Positions 5,795 through 5,796 of a DNA stretch of 5,796 nucleotides are shown in pieces. Source of the DNA: CAZNNH01 sp964574335. Its GTDB lineage: Bacteria; Acidobacteriota; Vicinamibacteria; Fen-336. Within the stretch, counting starts at the first letter, position 1. Every line of letters begins with the position of its first letter. Location: contig CAZNNH010000274.1 of the NCBI GenBank assembly GCA_964574335.1, positions 1 through 5,796 on the forward strand, read 5' to 3'. The notes under the pieces were generated by a model. That model saw only the letters and a program-made list of their open reading frames with translations. It made no database searches and was not told where the DNA came from. The position numbers and the translations under genes were made by a program.

Positions 5795-5796
5795 CG

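Noticed and set aside
5704..5796. Possible CRISPR-like array from the 17-bp repeat
   Set aside because: Only two copies, repeat shorter than usual, a 57-bp interval that is itself palindromic, and no cas gene in view.

Overview
The window is a GC-rich bacterial segment with five convincing protein-coding genes and no RNA gene, CRISPR array or transposase. The organism has diderm-like traits: a lipoprotein c-type cytochrome and a lipoprotein solute-binding protein. The very high GC content and the protein styles suggest a soil-type lineage such as Rokubacteria/NC10, Acidobacteria or a myxobacterium-like group. That placement is inference only; no marker gene is present.

Layout. On the minus strand, reading right to left, is a tight operon: an ABC-2-type exporter ATPase (4980-4051, TTG start), a first ABC-2 permease (4054-2798, start overlapping the ATPase stop as GTGA), a second ABC-2 permease (2794-1646, 3 bp after the first), then after 86 bp a family-5 (Dpp/Opp-type) extracytoplasmic solute-binding lipoprotein (1559-39). 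The gene order and overlaps indicate that one ATPase serves two different permease subunits, an asymmetric exporter of the YbhF/S/R general type. The binding protein is of an importer-associated family and is not the usual partner of such an exporter, so its functional link is open.

On the plus strand, diverging from the ATPase gene across a 165-bp intergenic region with candidate promoter and palindromes, is a small c-type cytochrome lipoprotein (5146-5580) with one CXXCH haem site. It is followed by a strong 9-bp stem-loop that can refold into an alternative hairpin, and then by a 216-bp non-coding tail rich in inverted repeats. That tail contains two copies of a 17-bp hairpin-forming element 74 bp apart, the second at the right edge.

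The left edge holds a perfect 11-bp tandem duplication that includes the stop codon of the binding-protein gene. Most of the window is ordinary transport and electron-transfer coding sequence. The least explained material is the repeat structure at both edges and the hairpins after the cytochrome gene.
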